A DNA stretch of 64,000 bases from JAJDZL01 sp047517965. Its GTDB lineage: Bacteria; Pseudomonadota; Gammaproteobacteria; Arenicellales; JAJDZL01. The position numbers and the translations under genes were made by a program. This document shows positions 63,046 to 64,000 of the stretch, piece by piece. Below the pieces are notes generated by a model. That model was not told the origin of the DNA and searched no databases. It saw nothing but the letters and a program-made list of their open reading frames with translations. Each line of letters opens with the position of its first letter. The first letter of the stretch is position 1. The stretch lies in assembly GCA_047517965.1 (NCBI GenBank), contig JAKZRU010000006.1, forward strand, positions 62,001-126,000. Direction: 5' to 3'.

Positions 63046-64000
63046 TTATTTTGTACACGTTGCAGTTTCTCTTTCTGCAATAACGGCCGTAAGACGTTCA
63101 AATGTAGCTGCCAACGCGCCTTGGTTGTCTCGCAAAAGCTTTTCGCCGTTTCGGGCAGCCGTGTTTCGTAGATTCGGGTCGTCCAAGTATTCCGCTACGA
63201 CGGCTTCAAGTTCCCCCGTATTTTGAACCTGCCGCCCCGCTTCTCTTGATTGTACGAGTCGCGAAATTTCGCGGAAGTTGGACATTTCTGGGCCGAATAC
63301 CGGAGGTATGCCTGCCAAAATCGGTTCTAGGATGTTGTGCCCACCTATGGGAACGAAACTGCCACCAACAACTGCAACATCTGATGCAGCATAGAATTGA
63401 ATCAGCTCACCCATGGTGTCAACCAGTACTACGTCAATGGATTCCGGCGCCTTATCCTGCCAGTTGCTGCGGCGAACAACCGAGTATCCGGATTCTGAAA
63501 TCATTTGAAATACTTGATCGAATCTTTCCGGGTGCCGAGGGACGATGACGCACACGAGTCTTGGAAAGCTTTCTCGTAATCGTTCAAACGCCTTGATAAA
63601 GAGAATCTCTTCACCTTCGTGCGAACTGCCCAATATAATCGTTTCACGCGACTCGCCTCCCCAATACTCGCGAAGACTCTTTCCTGACTCTCGTATGCCG
63701 CTTGGCGGTTTTACATCAAACTTCAGGTTGCCTGTCGTGTGCACTCTTGAAGAGTCAGCGCCCAAGGAAACAATTCGCTCAGAGTCGACACTGGTTTGTA
63801 CGCAGAAAGCGTCAACACCCTGCAGAGTGTATCTGCTTAAGGATTGCAGTCTTTTGCCATTGCGGAATGTGTTGTCGGACAAGCGTAAGTTGGCAAACAG
63901 AATCGGAATGTTTTGGGACAAGCCATTACGAATAAGATTTGGCCACAGTTCGGTTTCAAATATCACAATCGCGCAAGGTTGAAGTTTCTTGAGAAATTTT
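63046..64000 (-). CDS. waaA: 3-deoxy-D-manno-octulosonic acid transferase, C-terminal part (5' end outside window)
   Basis: Kdo transferase that adds Kdo to lipid IVA in the inner core of LPS. About 317 residues are visible and the frame is open to the last base, so the N-terminus lies beyond the window. IFETELWPNLI, FANLRLSDNT, the GT30 block LGSSHEGEE, VPRHPERF and the acceptor/donor site VGGSFVPIGGHNILEP are diagnostic. It faces mtkB; waaA often follows tolC, from which an ~9.6-kb accessory stretch separates it here. Confidence 0.95.
   Translation of the reverse strand, partial: KFLKKLQPCAIVIFETELWPNLIRNGLSQNIPILFANLRLSDNTFRNGKRLQSLSRYTLQGVDAFCVQTSVDSERIVSLGADSSRVHTTGNLKFDVKPPSGIRESGKSLREYWGGESRETIILGSSHEGEEILFIKAFERLRESFPRLVCVIVPRHPERFDQVFQMISESGYSVVRRSNWQDKAPESIDVVLVDTMGELIQFYAASDVAVVGGSFVPIGGHNILEPILAGIPPVFGPEMSNFREISRLVQSREAGRQVQNTGELEAVVAEYLDDPNLRNTAARNGEKLLRDNQGALAATFERLTAVIAERETATCTK

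Overview
The window looks like chromosome from a Gram-negative proteobacterium, most likely a gammaproteobacterium on a deep branch. The evidence is gene content and order: mla/lpt/rpoN/hpf/ptsN, murA next to a full his operon followed by tatABC, a polA/engB/cytochrome c4 block with DUF2782 nearby, and the pair of an isoaspartyl methyltransferase homologue and tolC. No rRNA, tRNA, CRISPR array, intact transposase or phage module was seen. Species identity cannot be read from the sequence.

Layout. 0-4.4 kb: the 3' end of an FtsX-like permease, then mlaD-mlaB-ibaG-grxD-murA (phospholipid transport, Fe-S/redox, peptidoglycan). 4.4-15 kb: histidine biosynthesis hisGDC, a 2.25-kb scar holding two decayed genes, then hisBHAFIE and tatABC. 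15-20 kb: a catabolic island with an aminotransferase remnant, a Ser/Cys-type proline-racemase homologue, a BDH2-like SDR, a beta-hydroxyacid dehydrogenase and an HpaB/AbfD-type flavoprotein. 20-27.4 kb: a coaE/mnmA/wrbA strand, TrpB2, and groESL under a consensus promoter with a CIRCE operator. 27.6-33.4 kb: mlaFE divergent from lptC-lptA-lptB-rpoN-hpf-ptsN. 33.6-39.4 kb: a bacterial GOLPH3-like (GPP34) protein, a DctPQM TRAP transporter and an HDAC-like deacetylase. 39.4-51 kb: housekeeping genes (ABC ATPase, DUF2782, polA, engB, cytochrome c4, Pgi, zinc finger, ilvE, HD protein, uvrD, hspQ). 51-64 kb: isoaspartyl methyltransferase homologue and tolC, then an accessory stretch (secreted CxxC protein, McrBC restriction system, TauD-like dioxygenase, malyl-CoA lyase, malate-CoA ligase, a small inverted-repeat element), and finally a partial waaA.

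How the parts fit. Envelope biogenesis is well represented (Mla, Lpt, MurA, WaaA, TolC, Tat). The TRAP binding protein carries a twin-arginine signal and may use the Tat system encoded here. HisG is the short form and needs HisZ, which is not in the window. Mcl plus MtkAB can cleave malate to acetyl-CoA and glyoxylate (serine-cycle chemistry) or run in reverse.

Most notable: the Mla system is split into two loci with no mlaC visible; three decayed metabolic genes lie in the first 16 kb, suggesting ongoing loss of catabolic and uptake functions; a possible hydroxyproline/4-oxoproline island; an AbfD-like flavoprotein lacking most cluster ligands; a stand-alone GPP34 protein; and an McrB with a long uncharacterised N-terminal region. 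I saw no wholly unprecedented system; the 15-20 kb island and the GPP34 gene are the best candidates for new biology. All functional calls rest on reading the translations and remembered family motifs; no database search was run.
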